In this document: positions 35,360 to 48,813 of the stretch, piece by piece | How positions within the stretch are numbered: the stretch's first letter is position 1 | How the letters are laid out: each line of letters starts with the position of its first letter | Assembly (NCBI RefSeq): GCF_030867095.1 | Contig: NC_081828.1 | Span: 216,473,978-216,537,977, forward strand | Reading direction: 5' to 3' | Length of the DNA: 64,000 nt | From: Alligator mississippiensis | Lineage: Eukaryota; Chordata; Crocodylia; Alligatoridae | The notes under the pieces: model-generated | The model's input: only the letters and a program-made list of their open reading frames with translations | Told to the model about the DNA's origin: nothing | Databases searched by the model: none | Position numbers and translations under genes: made by a program

Positions 35360-38300
35360 CTGCAAAAGCAAAAAGGTTCATCTGTTAAGTCTCAATTCTC
35401 TAGAAGGACATGCAGCAGAAGAGCGAGGCCCCCGAACAAGAGGAGACAGGCCTCTGCCAATCTGCACCCCTTAAAATTAAAAGATTTAACTTTGCGGCAC
35501 CTTGAGCTGCAGTTCTAGTTTACACCGATTGGAGGAAAAATGGCAAGGGAAAAAATGATCTTCTTAGAAGCAGCCGTAACAAACAGCTGATTCTCTGCTT
35601 ATTGGATGTCCAAGGCTATCCAACAAACCAACAGCAAGTGAACAACAGACCTTGCAATGACAGAGTCGTATTGAAATCGGGGCCCCGTAGGACAAAGGAC
35701 AATGCAGCCGACTGGCAGCCGCTTCTCTGAGTTACCAGGTTGGGATGGGGACCTGCACCACCTCCTCCCCAAAGCACTGCCCAATACCATGAGCCTCATA
35801 GATGATAAAGTCCGACCGACCGAGCTGCACCGTCCATCTCCAGGGAGCTGAGGACTGTTCACTAGCTCACAATCGGCTTGTGTCTACACTAGCCTGCTTT
35901 CTGAATCGCACCGCATCTAATGGGTCAGCTACGTTGCAAGAGCAGCGGTCTATAAACAGGCCTGCAGGCAGATGCCAACATTTCTTATGTAAGAAGTTTT
36001 AACGGGTGTTGCCCTGCCAGCTGTCAAACAAGGCTCCCAATCGCGACAACACCGAACTTAACTTTTTGCTCAGAGAAACCTTTCCCGGTAACAGAATCGC
36101 CGACTCTCTATTCAGCAAGAACATGGCAAAACAAGCCTTTTAACATCAGCCAGGCAGGGACGTTTCTGATGACTTTAATAAAGGAAATTCATGACTGCAA
36201 TGCTCAAAAGGGGTGCATCTCCATGTTAATCAACAGACAATTGCACAGCTGTGCTAGAAGTTTTTGCGGGTAACTGAACTTCACCCACGTACTAAAAAGT
36301 GATATCCAAAAATCTGTTTTTCCTCTTATTTGGTCAAATATAATTGATGCATTTTGGAGGGGGGGGGAGGTTGATAAACCATCTCCTTTTTTGGAGGGCG
36401 AGAATTTTTCCTCTGCTTTCACCCATCCTTACAGTCCTCGTTTCCTCTTAAGTGCTCAGATGAGCGTGAAACCTATGAGTAATCTGTAGGAAGATCACCC
36501 AAAGTTCACTTGCTAATAAACACCACCTAAAAATAAGAAAGAATAATTGATTGCAAATCACAGCCCGGTACCCTCATATGTGGACATAACACTACACATG
36601 GAGAAAGCCTCTTTCACCACCATTTCTCCATTTGCCCCCATTCACTCCCCTGGTTTTGAAAGCTGACTGGTACGAGATACCACTAGAAACGTCCTTTTCT
36701 CGGGCTCCCAGCCTGTTCTCTGGGGACAACTCCATCCATTCAAACCCTTTCCTCACCACATCACATGGGTATTTTTGAGCAAACAGCTTTCCAACTCGAA
36801 TTTAGTTAAATCGTATTATGGCACACAATACGCCCCAGGATAAAATGAGCACCTTGCTTTTGAAAGGCAAAATGAAGGGGGGGAAAAAAAGATCTTTCCC
36901 TTGTAGTAAGTAACTGAGCAGTAGCAGCTCAGGAGCCCAGCCCGTTAACCAGCCAGTCCCCTGCGGATTAAGTACAGATGTTACTTTTGGTTTCACCTGG
37001 TAAGGCAGAACCTGATCTTACCACGCCTCACATATAATGTGCATTTCAATTTCCAGCAGCTGGTTTTTGGGGAAGCGTGCACTGTGCGCAAAATGTGTTC
37101 CCGTATCAGTCAAAACCTGATATGATTAAAGTGACCCTCACTAAGAAACTTCACACCTAAGTAGAAGGAACTGAAACAAACCTAACACCTAGCTGAAAGG
37201 AGCTGGCACTGGGAGGGACTGAGTCAGATAAAGTTGGCTTTTATTTCTCAAGGCTTTATAAAAGTTGCTGTGGCAAGCTACCAAGTAGTCCAAGGCTGGT
37301 TCAACCTTTAAAGTTCTCTGGTTTGTGAACGGAGTTGAAAACTGGGGTGTTAACAATAAATCTCTCTGGTGAAGGGAAAAGAACTGATCTTCAGCTCTGT
37401 CTTAAGTCCTCGCAACAGGCTTGGACACGGGTGATGTTCACGATGCTGGAGGGTGCTCTGTGCTCGCAGAGAAATGTTACGCTGGCAGGAGCATAAATCT
37501 TCCTGCATTAGAGCATCTGCAATGCATTAGTGCGTTGAGGTGGCTGGCTTAACACGCAGGTTTGGGGAAATCATCGCTCAGCCTTGTTGAATGCTCGGTG
37601 CAAAGTATCTGGGCACCCCCAGGTCTTTTCTTAAACCATAAAATAATCTAGCGGTCTCCATATTCCCACTAGGATTATTTCCTGGGATGACTTGAAAACT
37701 CTGAAACCTAAAAGCCACCCTTGATAAAATATCCATTGTATCTGGCTGGTCTCCCTAAATGTGTCATTGCATACCACCCCTCCACCCCCTCCCGCCAAAC
37801 TTGGTCTATAGCCTGAAGCAGTGGTTTGATGCTAAAATCACAAGTTGGATAAATGTGCCCAAGACTGGAATTCCAGGACCTTAAGGAAGTTGTTGCCCAC
37901 TTGTACTCGTTTTCTTGGGGTCGCAACAATTCCTACAGACGCAGGAAGTCATGCAATGCCAGGTCAGACCCCGTTTAGAGCAGCCATCCATGAGAACAAC
38001 CGTGGCTGCCGGCCTCCTTTCTCCACTAGTGCCTGCACCATGGGCAAGATTTAGACCTCTCCCCTACCCAAAGTGATGAATGCTGGCCCCCATTTGCAAA
38101 ATGGTTCTTAAAATAAGAATGGAGGCTTTGTTGGCAAGATGACTGAAGCTGAGCAACAGCGCTCCCCGAATCAGCCAGCAAAGCCCACGTGGGCTGAGCA
38201 ACACGCCTCCTCGGACACTGGCCATGCAGGAGACAGACATCGTCTTCCAGTCGGAGGCTCTAGTGCCACCGAGTCAATGGAGCAGCCTTGCCGATCGTTT

Positions 38301-40767
38301 TTACAAGCAACAAGGTGGCTTACTCAAGACACCCATGTGATGGTCACAGCTGCTTGTAGGCCTGCAGCCAGAAACCCCCGGACTTCCTACAGCTTCGTTC
38401 CCTATCACCACACAAATTATAACGAGGGCTTCCTGTGCTGGCTGGGAAGCATTTATCAATGCAAAACCAACACAGAAAAGGGCAAAGTAATGAGACAACA
38501 GTGGATTATGTTGAGCTATGCATGGATGGAATTGGGGGTAAGGAAGGGATGTCATTTGCCTCTAAAAATACAAACACCTTCCGTCTCCAAAGCTATAGCT
38601 GATTCATGGTGCGCCGAGCCATTTTTACATTGCAGCGTGTCACAAGGCTGGCAACAAGTCAACTGTATAATGAGTAATGCAACAGGAAGGCAGGCTCTTG
38701 AAACGCTTCGTGTTTATCCTCTACCCCTTAAAAAGAAACCCACGGGGCTGAAGCTTCCCAATTCTGCTGCATAAGAAAGCAGAACTTCGGATAAGTTCAA
38801 AAGAAAAAGGGTCAACAAAGGGGGAAAAAACAAAACGCCTGAAACCATCCAGAGCAGCAGGGACCACTCTTTTTGGCAGGCAAAACCCTGCACCCACCCC
38901 ACATGCTTCCCCTACCAAGCCTGCTGCTCTGCTTTCTGCTCCATCCCCAATCTGCCGCTGGTTTCCCCTGTGTCCTCCATGATCCACCATGAGCCACACT
39001 CAGCGGCTCTCGTGCCACTTGTGGTATACGCTGCAGGTTGGCCATCCCTGCTCCAGAGTAACTGTGCACAAAGACGGCAGGGCAGAAAGGAGAATAGGTA
39101 ACAAGACCCACAGCAGAAGTCAAGCAGTAATTCAGCTCAGACTGATAGCATTGAACAGTTAACATCTTCTTCACCTGGCACTGCAACCTCTGGCCACAGA
39201 GCTCGCCCGAAAAGTATGCCCCCACAGCCCACGCTGGAGTTGCTCCCCCAGAGCATCCTTGACTTTCGGAAAGCAAGCAAGCCTCCCCAGATCCTGGCAG
39301 AGCGTCTGGCCTCCCCGTCACCTCCACGAAGACAGTTGTGACTGCTCTTTGAGGTGGAGGCCCCCCTTGTTTTGAAATTCTGCTTGGATCTGCTGGTTAA
39401 ACACATGCAACGTGTTGACCTGCTGCATACGTGACTAATACTGAATCAGCCCTTCCGAGCAGCGCTGCCGTCTCCACCACATGATGCGTGGGACGTTTTC
39501 CTCCGAGCTGCTCCAAAGGTAGGAGGCACCAGAGCTAGAGCCAAGGTGCAGCGGGGATAGCGTGCCGCGATGACACTGGGCAGCTCAAGTGCTTTACAAT
39601 GACACACAGGGAGGGGGGCAGGTGGCAACAGCCTGGCTTTACAGGGGACAAAGCAAAGGCGCAGAGGGTCCAAGGTCACGCTGAGCTGCACGCACAACTG
39701 GGCCATATGGCTCTTGCCTCCCACAAGTCCTGAGCTCTAGCCACTAGGCTGCACTTCACCTTGATATCGGGGAGGTTGCTCCTAACCTGGCAGATTTTAA
39801 CGTAACTGGTGGTTGCATGTTGTTTCCTGCTTCGGCATCTGCCTCTGTCCTTCCCACCAGTGCTATTGGTATTGCCAAACATCTGGGCCCTACACCTGCA
39901 CATCCAGCTGTTGGGACTGTAATAACCTCTGAGACACCACTATTGCCTGCCATTTCCCCACGCTCCTTTCTCTTCAGCTTTCTCCTTGGCAAGCTGCCTT
40001 ACACCATCCTCTTCCTCATTTCTGTTCAATGCAAGACATCGCACCTTCCCCATCCTCTGTGAGAGGAAAGGAAACTTGCCCCTTTATAGCACTGCGCTGC
40101 CCAGTGACTTGTTTCAGTCTTTTTCTCTCTTTGGCAATGACAAGTCTCCACAAGTCGGCGGAAGAGCGAGCCGAGGCTCTACCCAGCATGACTCCAACTT
40201 GGTTTTCTTCCACCTTAAGCAGCAAGGGCTGAAAATAATCATCTTGCTGTTTGGCACTCATTGCCAGCAATTCCTCTTTGTGATGTACCCCGAGGTGAGA
40301 GATTTATTATTAGCAGTAAGTCATACCACCAGAAGTTTGGCTCAGACCTACCAAACTATGTGCTGGCTGCCTGCAAACTAAAATCTTTCCCATCTCGGTC
40401 TCTTGGGAACAGACGACCCCTCAATGAACCGTCACAGTAAAAAAAATAAAAATGCTGCTTTATTTAGACTTACCCCTAAAGCATCCTAACCTCTAACCAC
40501 CGCTCTTGGTGTTCAGCCATCAATACAAAGACCAGTTTTCCATGGCTGGGGTGGGGAGTTTGCAAAGCAAAGAGATCTGAGATTAAAAGGACTTTTAAAG
40601 AGAAAAGCTGTACTTATTTATTAGATTTATATGCCACCGTCCCCAAAAGAGGCTCAGTGTGGCTTGCAATAAAGAAAACAAGTTCTAAAGAGATAAAAAC
40701 ATTAAGATAAAATATGTAATGGAACAGGACTTGGACTAGTCTCTGTTCAAGTTATAAATCCCTACAT
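35360..40767. other. Probable CCDC12 intron 1, unassigned
   Basis: I searched both strands for an N-terminal CCDC12 exon (an RLEEEALRRKERL-like stretch) and found none. A MITE-like end (gcttgtgtctacactagcct) lies near 35876. The rest has no recognised feature. Confidence 0.45.
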
Positions 40768-40962
40768 CAGCGGTTCTCAACCTTTTCAGACTCGCAGCAT
40801 CCCTGGATAGACTTGAGGCACCCCTTGGCGTGGATTTCTGTTCAAAATGTCTAGGTTCATCTTGTGAATCATGATTGTAAGCCTAACAGCTAACACTGTG
40901 CGACACCCATGAAAACCTCACGGTACCCTGAAGTGTCGTGGCACCCTGGTTGGGAATCACTG
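40768..40962. mobile_element. hAT-Charlie-like MITE with target duplication
   Basis: Left cagcggttctcaacctttt and right end, complement cagtgattcccaaccaggg, are inverted repeats. Flanking octamers ccctacat and ccctagag agree at 6 of 8 positions, as expected for an old 8-bp hAT duplication. Length 195 nt, with no coding capacity. Confidence 0.8.
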
Positions 40963-40977
40963 CCCTAGAGAAGTGGT

Positions 40978-41125
40978 GCTCAACGTTTTGGCCCCACGAA
41001 CCGGGTAAGTGGCACGGGGCCCATCTGCCAGCTGGATCAGCCTCCACCAACAAGTTTCCAGATCCACAGGAAGCCCCATAAGCCACATGACATAGCATCA
41101 CAGGCTGGATCTGGCCTGTGTGATG
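40978..41125. mobile_element. Second hAT-like fragment
   Basis: gtggtgctcaacgttttggc and the later ggctggatctggcctgtg resemble the termini and body of the 7116-7500 element. It is immediately beside the previous MITE. Borders are not fixed. Confidence 0.45.
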
Positions 41126-42049
41126 GAGATTGAAGCCTTGGAAGATTTACACTGAACCATGCAAAAAGGACTGCTACTGCTACTCTGCGCAGTGCCTGGA
41201 AAAGGCCTAAGGCAAAGCTTTCCAGGGGAAAAATCTGATACCAAGCCCAAGCGCTTAATGGACTATATGTGGAGACACCAGGGTTACAGAGCGTCTGCAA
41301 GGTTTCAGAAGCTTCCTCCTCCACCAAAGATCTTGTGATGCAAGTCAGGTTATTCCACCATCGCCTACACAGTGTCTTGTTATTCTCCTAGCAAGAAGCA
41401 GATGGCCATCGAGATACATTTGCTGAAGAAACGCCAGACGGTGACACCGCTGCAAATGTGCGTTGTGGGTGTCGCCAAATGTCAACGTGAAGCCTTCCCC
41501 CTGCTTCCCTGCCAGACTCCAGGCCACCGCTATGGAGAAGGCAGTCCATATGCCTGCCATATTCAGCCTTGCCTTTCCTTGTTCAGGCTTATCGGTGGCA
41601 TCCGCAAAGCAACGCTCAATTCCCAAGCCAGTTCCTAAAGTCCTCCAGCATTTGTGGGGGACCGGCTGGGTACATACTACAGCAGCACGTGCATTTCAAG
41701 CAGGAACCATGTAGTATGGGAAAGTAAGTCTTATCTACTGCCGGGAATGAATGCCAGTGTAGAAGGCACTTCCCATTCTGCAGGAGAATATGCCACCAGA
41801 TGCACCACAAAGCACAGGTATTTTCCACCTTGGCTGTTCAGAAGCTGGACCCCGTTGTGTCAGGGATCTCAGTGCTTATTACTTGTAAACTAGGAACAGA
41901 CATTGCATTTTTCCCTGGATAAGTTTTGCCTGTTTTCATCCTTGAAAAAAAAAAAAAAAAATCCCAAGATTAAAGTGTACGCATATCGCCTTTCTAATCA
42001 GGGTTTAGTGAGCAGCTGAATGCAGTGCCGCTTTACTGCCATTGATTCA

Positions 42050-42240
42050 ATGATACAATCTGGGATAAATGTACGCACCCATTTTGCAATACGCCAGGAT
42101 ATACAGTTACAACCTCTTATCTGGGAAACTTTTTTAGGATTTATCCTGAGACAATGGACATGGATGTCTATACGTTTGCACTTTGTCCTGGGATAAAATG
42201 GCTTATCCCAGGATAAATGTGACATCCGTCTGCAGCCCCA
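42050..42240. repeat. MITE-like segment with nested palindromes
   Basis: tcctgggataa (42186-42196) and ttatcccagga (42203-42213) are a perfect 11-bp inverted pair. The related words gggataaatgt and ggataaatgtg occur at the left and right of the segment. No target duplication was found. Confidence 0.45.
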
Positions 42241-44612
42241 AACTGGAGGAAAGTAAAAAGTCTACACCTTGGGGTGGGAGAGGGGGAAGAAGGAGCAAAT
42301 GACACGAGAAGCTCCAGCTGGTTCGGCACAGAGCTGTGCACCTTACACATGGGAAAGACTAATAGGAAGGACTTCAAAAGTTTTTCCCAATTACCCTGTC
42401 CTAAAGCTGGTACTAAACTAAGCATCTTCTCCAGACAAACACCCGGGCAGGTTGTGATGTAGTCCGATGGCAAAGCACTCGTATCTCCCCACTGCATGCT
42501 CTGTTCTCAATCTGAAAGGCTTGGTTTAAGTTTCTGCCTCTTGATTTTTGTTATCCTTCCTCTGTTTGACTCAAAAGCCCTTCAGTATTTGACACCTTCG
42601 CAGGGTGAACATACTTACATTGCTATCAAGACACCTCTCAAATCTCTTGGAGACACTAACTGGCTGAGCTCAAGTCTTTCACCAAGGCTTCATTTTTAGG
42701 CCCAAAATCATTTTTGTAGCTCTCTTCTCCAGATTTCAGCATCCTTTTCAAGACGCTGACCATAGGGCAGTGTTCAAGGACTGGTTTCATCATTGCTTAT
42801 ATACAGTCGTAAAAGGACCTCTCTTTTGCTGCTCGCTAGTCCTTTGTTTATAGATCCAAGACGCAATGCTGGCTTGTTCGGGATTGTCAAGCTGGGAGCT
42901 CCTGTTGAGCGGCTTGTCTCTGATCCATAAATCCTGCTCAGAGTCACTGCTTTGCAGAAAACAATGCCTCTTTCTGCAGAAGTGATTGCCATGCTTTGTT
43001 CACAGATGTATGCCTTTGCACTCGACTGTATTACAACACGCTCTGTTTGAAAGAGCTCAGCTTATTACCACAAAATCCAGGTCGCTCTGACCACCCCAAA
43101 TTATTTACTTCAACAATCTTTGGGTCATCTAACCTCTACATACAGTGATATTATAGTTAATTCAGATCACCGATGAAAATGTAGAGGAGCTTGGATCTAG
43201 TAACAAACAGTGCCGAAACCTCTATGAAAACACCTGCAATCAATAACGAGTCTCCTCTAACACTTACTTTGAGATCCATCAATTAGCCAGTTCTTAACCC
43301 GTTTACCACATTCACGATTAACAGTACTTGTGCCAATATTTTGTTAATCAAAATGTGGTGTGATAACAAGCCCAACTCCTTACAACAGTCCATAATTATT
43401 AAACCTATGCACTTACCCTTGAACCAAATTCTTAACCTCAAAGAATGAGATCAGGTTTACCCAACAGCATAGATTGACAGAAAATTGGGTTTAAATGGGA
43501 CCAATTAGATTCTGATCCTTTAAGTCCTGATTGATTCCTGCATGAGCTTTTCCATTATTCTGCCCAAACTGACATCAGGCTAACCAGCCTATAATTACCT
43601 GGATAGCCCCATTTCCACACATACCAGGCACATGTACATGTGCTATTAATTTGAGTGAATAAAACTCCCGTGCAGTTTGCACTGGAGTTTATTGCTCCCG
43701 AGCGCCACATTTACCTGTGCACCCAGGACCACAGCACATTGAGCTGGACTGGAGCAGCCCCAGCTGGCAAGGAGCCCAGGGCTGCTCTAACCCATCTCAA
43801 CGTGCTGCGAAAGGGCTGTCTGGGGCACGAGGGTGCTTCACTGTGGGGCCAGCCAGCAGTCCCGGCCCTTGGAAACTCCACGGAGAAAGCAAATTCCCCA
43901 CTCGGCTTCCAGTGTTGCAAGGCTGTATCAATAGGCCTTGATGAGTATAGACTGGGACTGGGTCTGACTGGCTTGAAGTGGCCCCCAACATCATGCCAAG
44001 GCTCCCCAGCCATAAAAAAGGAGCAAGCTCTCAGGCATGTTCCCCAAGCCGTCTAACACTGGCATGCAAGAGAATGGGTTTCCTCTCACCATTATTCCTG
44101 TGCTCACTCCAGAGGCTGCATATACACAGCCTTCATGAGCAGGCACCAATGTGACAGCTGCACCAATGTGGCTGTGAACCAGGAAAACACTCACCTCTCC
44201 ATTTATCCAGCAGCAGGCAGGAAGCTTTTCCTGTCTGGATGGATCTCTTGGTCAAGACCAACAGCAATTTATTTTGATGTATGAACATGGTCAAGAGGCT
44301 GGTCCAATGAAAGGCAGGAATACAGAATGAAACACTGGGTCTCAAGCATTAATATGTATAAAAGATCTTAAATGAAAGTGCAAGCAAGGTCCCAGAAATG
44401 TGCAAGGTTAATGGAAGAAGTTGTCAGTTGAAGTCTGCTGCCTCCATCCTTCCAAACAAGAATATTTCTCTGTGCATGCATTGCTCTCAAATGACTGGCA
44501 AGGTCAGGATTCCTTTATCTCCAGCCAGTGGGGCTCTGCAAGGGCCCGGAAATTTGGCAGCAGGAGGAGTAGCAACAACATTAATTACTGCTGCCCTCCT
44601 TCGAGATTTTTA

Positions 44613-44790
44613 AACCAGTGGGGAGCCCCACAAGCTAGATAACATGCACCTGCATGGCAGCACACAGCCAGATCCAGGTGCACAGAGTCAGGTGTTTGCA
44701 CAGCACCCACGGACTGACTTAACATGCCAACCCCACGCACAGACCAGCCCACAACTCGACTCCGTGCCACTCATCGGGTTGCAGGGCCAG
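44613..44790. mobile_element. Possible hAT-like remnant
   Basis: ccagtggggagccccacaag and the following ccagatccaggtgcacag are in the style of the GC-rich hAT elements of this window, but no inverted terminus pair is visible. Confidence 0.3.
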
Positions 44791-45103
44791 AAGATTGGGT
44801 GCCTCTAGATGAGATCAAATTCAAAGATTTTCTTGTTCAAAACTGTTCACATGAGAAAATGGGAGATGCAAACTACTGAATGAACAGGGGTGATAAACCC
44901 TACACGTGCCCAGAATGGTTTCTAACATACGAACACTGTGCAATGGGCTGTATGTATTCAGGGGACATTTCCACAGGTGTAAAAGGCATGTGCCCCAAAG
45001 CACAGAGGAAGAAAAACCCACTGCAATGACAGCTAGATGTGGAGAGTCTAAAGATCCCAGCTTCCTCTTAGTTTTACAGGTTCTGTTTTAAATCTAAATA
45101 TTC

Positions 45104-45230
45104 ATACTGGTATAAAGGCACTTTATAGCAGTCTAACTCACTCTCCTTTGCAGGTGGGAATAGCTGGACCAGTGAGAGACACCTTTATATTGGTATAACT
45201 ACGCCCACACTAGGGAAGTTGTTTCCCTAT
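45104..45230. mobile_element. Foldback MITE with TATACTGGTATAA core
   Basis: atactggtataaaggca at 45104-45120 and acctttatattggtat at 45181-45196 are inverted repeats. The flank taactacgcccacactaggg is the usual outer sequence of such reptile MITEs. Confidence 0.6.
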
Positions 45231-46229
45231 AACTGTGTACAGTTCAACAGGATCATCTGGGTGTTGAGAAAGTCTCTGAAAGAAAAAAAAATCTCTAGCA
45301 ATAAAAAGGTTTGTTCCAACAACCACCTTAACTCAGATCATATTTATGAACTACCTCAAATTACGAACTCCTAAAGTACCGTGGTTTTAAATACAAGCCA
45401 GAGGTTTCTAGAAAGTATTAGACGGATATCCTTTGGGGTAAATAAAATGATTATTCCTGTGCAGCTGACATGCATGTTAAGAGAGCTGATATTTTTCATG
45501 AGTCAGAATTAAGGGCTTTGGGCAATCCCTTCCATATGCTGAAGCAGGGAAATGTACTGCTATACTCTGGTCAGCTCCACAATTTTAAAAGGCAACCTGA
45601 AATTCATCAAATTGAGGAGCTTGCTTCTGAGATCGATTCTCCTGCCAAGATTTGTAGGTTTACTATAGCTTTTGGACTCTGTGTTTGAAGCTATTTCTCT
45701 TTTCTTCTGTGGCTGTTTGAAAGATGTCCAAGAAACAGGGGAAACTGCCTGCCTGTGAAAAATAACCAGCAAACTGCCTCCAGACAAAGGGCTATGCAAA
45801 AAAACCCACAAAGTATATAGAAACAAAATTAAAGAATGGTTCCAGTTACAACAACACTGGGTGTTACCTAGAAAAACAGGCACTGTTTGTTTAGGCAGTT
45901 GGATTTTAATTTGAAGGTATCCCTTACGGACTCAATATATTCTTTAGGTCATTGCTACACGTGTACTTAAGGGTTAAATCTGTTATTGTTACGGAGAATG
46001 CAATTTAGTTCTTAATGCATTTGTCTCAAATTTTTACTCTGAGTTTTTGTGAACTGAGAAAAGAAGTTTCTAAAAAAAGATAGGATGCTTTTATGCCAAA
46101 TTATGTACCGAGTCAATATCCATTTTGCTGTAGTTTTAGACAATCTAAAATGCAACCCAAAAGCATCTTGGTGCTGATGAATTCTTTTGTTGGCTTCACC
46201 TGTAATTTCTCTGTAGTGGAGCAAAGCAA

Positions 46230-46562
46230 ACAGAATCACAGAAAGCGAGGGTTGGAGGTCACATCTAGTGCAACGCCCTGCTCAAAGCAGGACCAGCCCT
46301 GACTACATCATCCCAGCCAGGGCTTTGTCTAGCCGGGTCTTCAAAACCTCCAAGGATGGAGAGTCCATCGACTGTCTGGGAAACCTGTTCCAGTGCTTTA
46401 CTACCCTCCTCGTGGGAAAGATTTTCCTAATATCCAACCTCCATTTCCCTTGCTGCAGCTTGAGCCCATTGCTCCTGTCATCTGCCCCCACTGAGGACAG
46501 TCCAGCTCCATCCTCTCTGCAACCCCCCTGCAGGAAGGTGAAGGCTGCTATCAACTACCTAA
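46230..46562 (-). mobile_element. CR1 3' fragment
   Basis: Opens with cagaatcacagaaagcgagg, then gggttggaggtcacatctag. The minus strand encodes [20 protein letters not shown] and RFPRQSMDSPSLEVLKTRLD, the ORF2 C-terminus. Confidence 0.92.
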
Positions 46563-47577
46563 CTTGAAGGATTTCCTTATGAAAAACCAAGAAAAGCATT
46601 TTATTACAGCAGCGCAGAAGCTCCCTTGCAGTTGTGATTTGCTTACTATTTATAAGCCTGCTATTTTAAATGATGTAAAGAATAACCCTGGGGACTCAGA
46701 CTGTCTCAGAGTATGTTGGGCTTCGTGGGGTTGCGGCGGAGGGACAGCGGTCCAAATATGTGATCATTCAATTCAAGAGAATGGGATACGGTACCTGTCA
46801 CCACAAAAAAGCATTTTAGGAAATCACCTGGTGCTTCTAACTTTTGCATGCAGCTGGGGCTCTCAACATGTCATTAGGGAATTTATGAAAAAGTGATTAA
46901 CGGTAAAAACTTGTGGTTTTGGGTTAGTGTAAACCTAACACCACCCTAAAGAGTGAAATGAGAACATGCTGCAAAATGAGGTCTGAGGCAGTAAGGGGGC
47001 TTTAGAGCAGTCCTTTGTCCCAGTAACGGGGTGAATCAAGTTCTGGTCATTAAACATTACTGCACCCAACTACTGAGTTAGAGCCCACTTCTGAGCGATG
47101 GTCCAGGATATCTCCTAGCACCTACAGATGCTACGAAACCCATTAGAACTGGCGAACGCAGCCTAAAACCCAGACCATGGCAAAGGGGAGTTGTCTCTAC
47201 CTGGCCTATATGAACCACAGGACAGTTAGCACATAGCAAGCCAGGCCGTGAATTCACAGCATACATACTAACCCCCTGCATGGGTATCCAGCGTGCACTG
47301 AGAGTGCCTGTGTGAAGTTCTGGAACAGAAGTATTTTGCATTTACTGGGAATGGTGTATCTACATAGGGTTAGCTCAGAATAACCAGTGTGCCATTAAGT
47401 TCATCTGTTAGCTAGGCCCCCCTGCAGAAAACCCATAGGAAAGACAGCCACAGTACATGCAGATTGATGCAGAAATTCAAATCCCTCGAACACATGCATG
47501 TTCCCTTAGCCTTCTCCCCCTTCTATGACTATATAAGCCAAAGTTAAGGTCAGAAGGAAATACCAGTTCACCTAGTC
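46563..47577. other. Unassigned intronic sequence
   Basis: No repeat end or coding segment recognised between two CR1 copies. Confidence 0.4.
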
Positions 47578-48813
47578 CATAGATTCATAGATGTTAGGGT
47601 TGGAAAGGACCTCAACAGATCATCAAGTCCAACCCCCTGCCTGGACAGGAAAGAGCACTGGGATCAGATGCCCCCAGCCAGATGCTTACCCAGTCTTCTC
47701 TTAAAGACCCCCAAGGTAGGGGACAGCACCACCTCCCTTGGGAGCCCAGTCCAAATTTTGGCCACCCTTACCATGAAGAAATTTTTCCTGATATCCAACC
47801 TAAATCTGCTCTCTGTCAGTCTGTGACCACTGTTCCCTGTTATCCCAAGAGGCACCATGGTGAACAGCGCGTCTCCGATCCCTTGCTGCGTCCCCATAAT
47901 GAATTTGTAGGCGGCCACAAGATCACCTCTCAGCCGTCTCTTGCGGAGGCTGAAGAGGCCCAGGTCCCTCAGTCTTTCCTCATAGGGCTTGTCCTGTAAA
48001 CCCTTAACCATATGAGTGGTCTCCTCTGGACCCTCTCGAGTCTATCAACATCCTTCTTGAAGTGCGGTGTCCAAAACTGGACGCAGTCCTCCAACTGTGG
48101 TCTGACCAATGCCGCATAGAGGGGAAGTATCACCTCCTTGGATCTATTTGTCAAGCATCTGCTGATGCACGATAAAGTGCGGTTAGCTTTGCTGGTGATT
48201 TCGCCACGCTGATGACTCATGTTCATCTTGGCGTCCACCATGACTCCGAGATCCTTTTCTGCTTCTGTGCTGCGGAGAGGGTCACTTCCCAGCCAGTGGA
48301 TGTGCTGGATATTTTTGTGCCCTTGGTACAGCACTCTGCACTTGTCCTTGTTGTACTGCATCCTATTGTGTACTGCCCACTTTTCCAACCTGTCCAGGTC
48401 TGCCTGCAATCATTCCCTACCCTCCGGGGTGTGCGCTTCACCCCACAATTTAGTATCGTGCACGAACTTGGACAGAGTACACGTCACACCCACACCCAAG
48501 TCACTGATGAAGACATTGAAGAGTCCAGGTCCAAGGACCGAGCACTGCGGGATCCCACTACCCACATCCTTCCAGGTTGATACCGACCCATTTACTACCA
48601 CTCTCTGGATGCGACCGCTAAACCAATTTGCCACCCACTGGACTGTATAATCATCTAAGTCAAAGCCTCCTAATTTATTTATGAGAATGGGATGAGATAC
48701 CATATCGAAGGCCTTGCTAAAACCCAAGAAAATGACATCCGCCTCTACTCCTGCATCTAAGCATTTTGTGACTGTCATAAAACGAAACCAGACTGGTCAG
48801 GCAAGATCCATCT
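47578..48813 (-). mobile_element. CR1 LINE, 3' half of a copy split by a hAT insertion
   Basis: 3' end catagattcatagatgttag at 47578. The minus strand carries ORF2 from the RT palm to the C-terminus: SFYDSHKM, VIFLGFSKAFDMVSHP, SGIPQCSVLGPGLFNVFISD, FVHD in place of the catalytic FADD, then KDLGVMVDAKMNMSHQ and PYEERLRDLGLFSLRKRRLR. It begins exactly where the piece at 51257-52490 stops, so both are one insertion. Loss of the catalytic Asp and several shifts make it inactive. Confidence 0.93.

Larger units (their letters stand above)
41126..45103. other. Probable intron 1, mostly unassigned
   Basis: Holds an A run at 41945-41961 and the ggataaatg-rich palindromic segment near 42050-42240 (separate entry). 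No gene is recognised. Confidence 0.4.

Noticed and set aside
38139..38774. 211-codon open frame
   Set aside because: No recognisable domain, no splice or homology support, and no sign of selection; probably chance in an intron.
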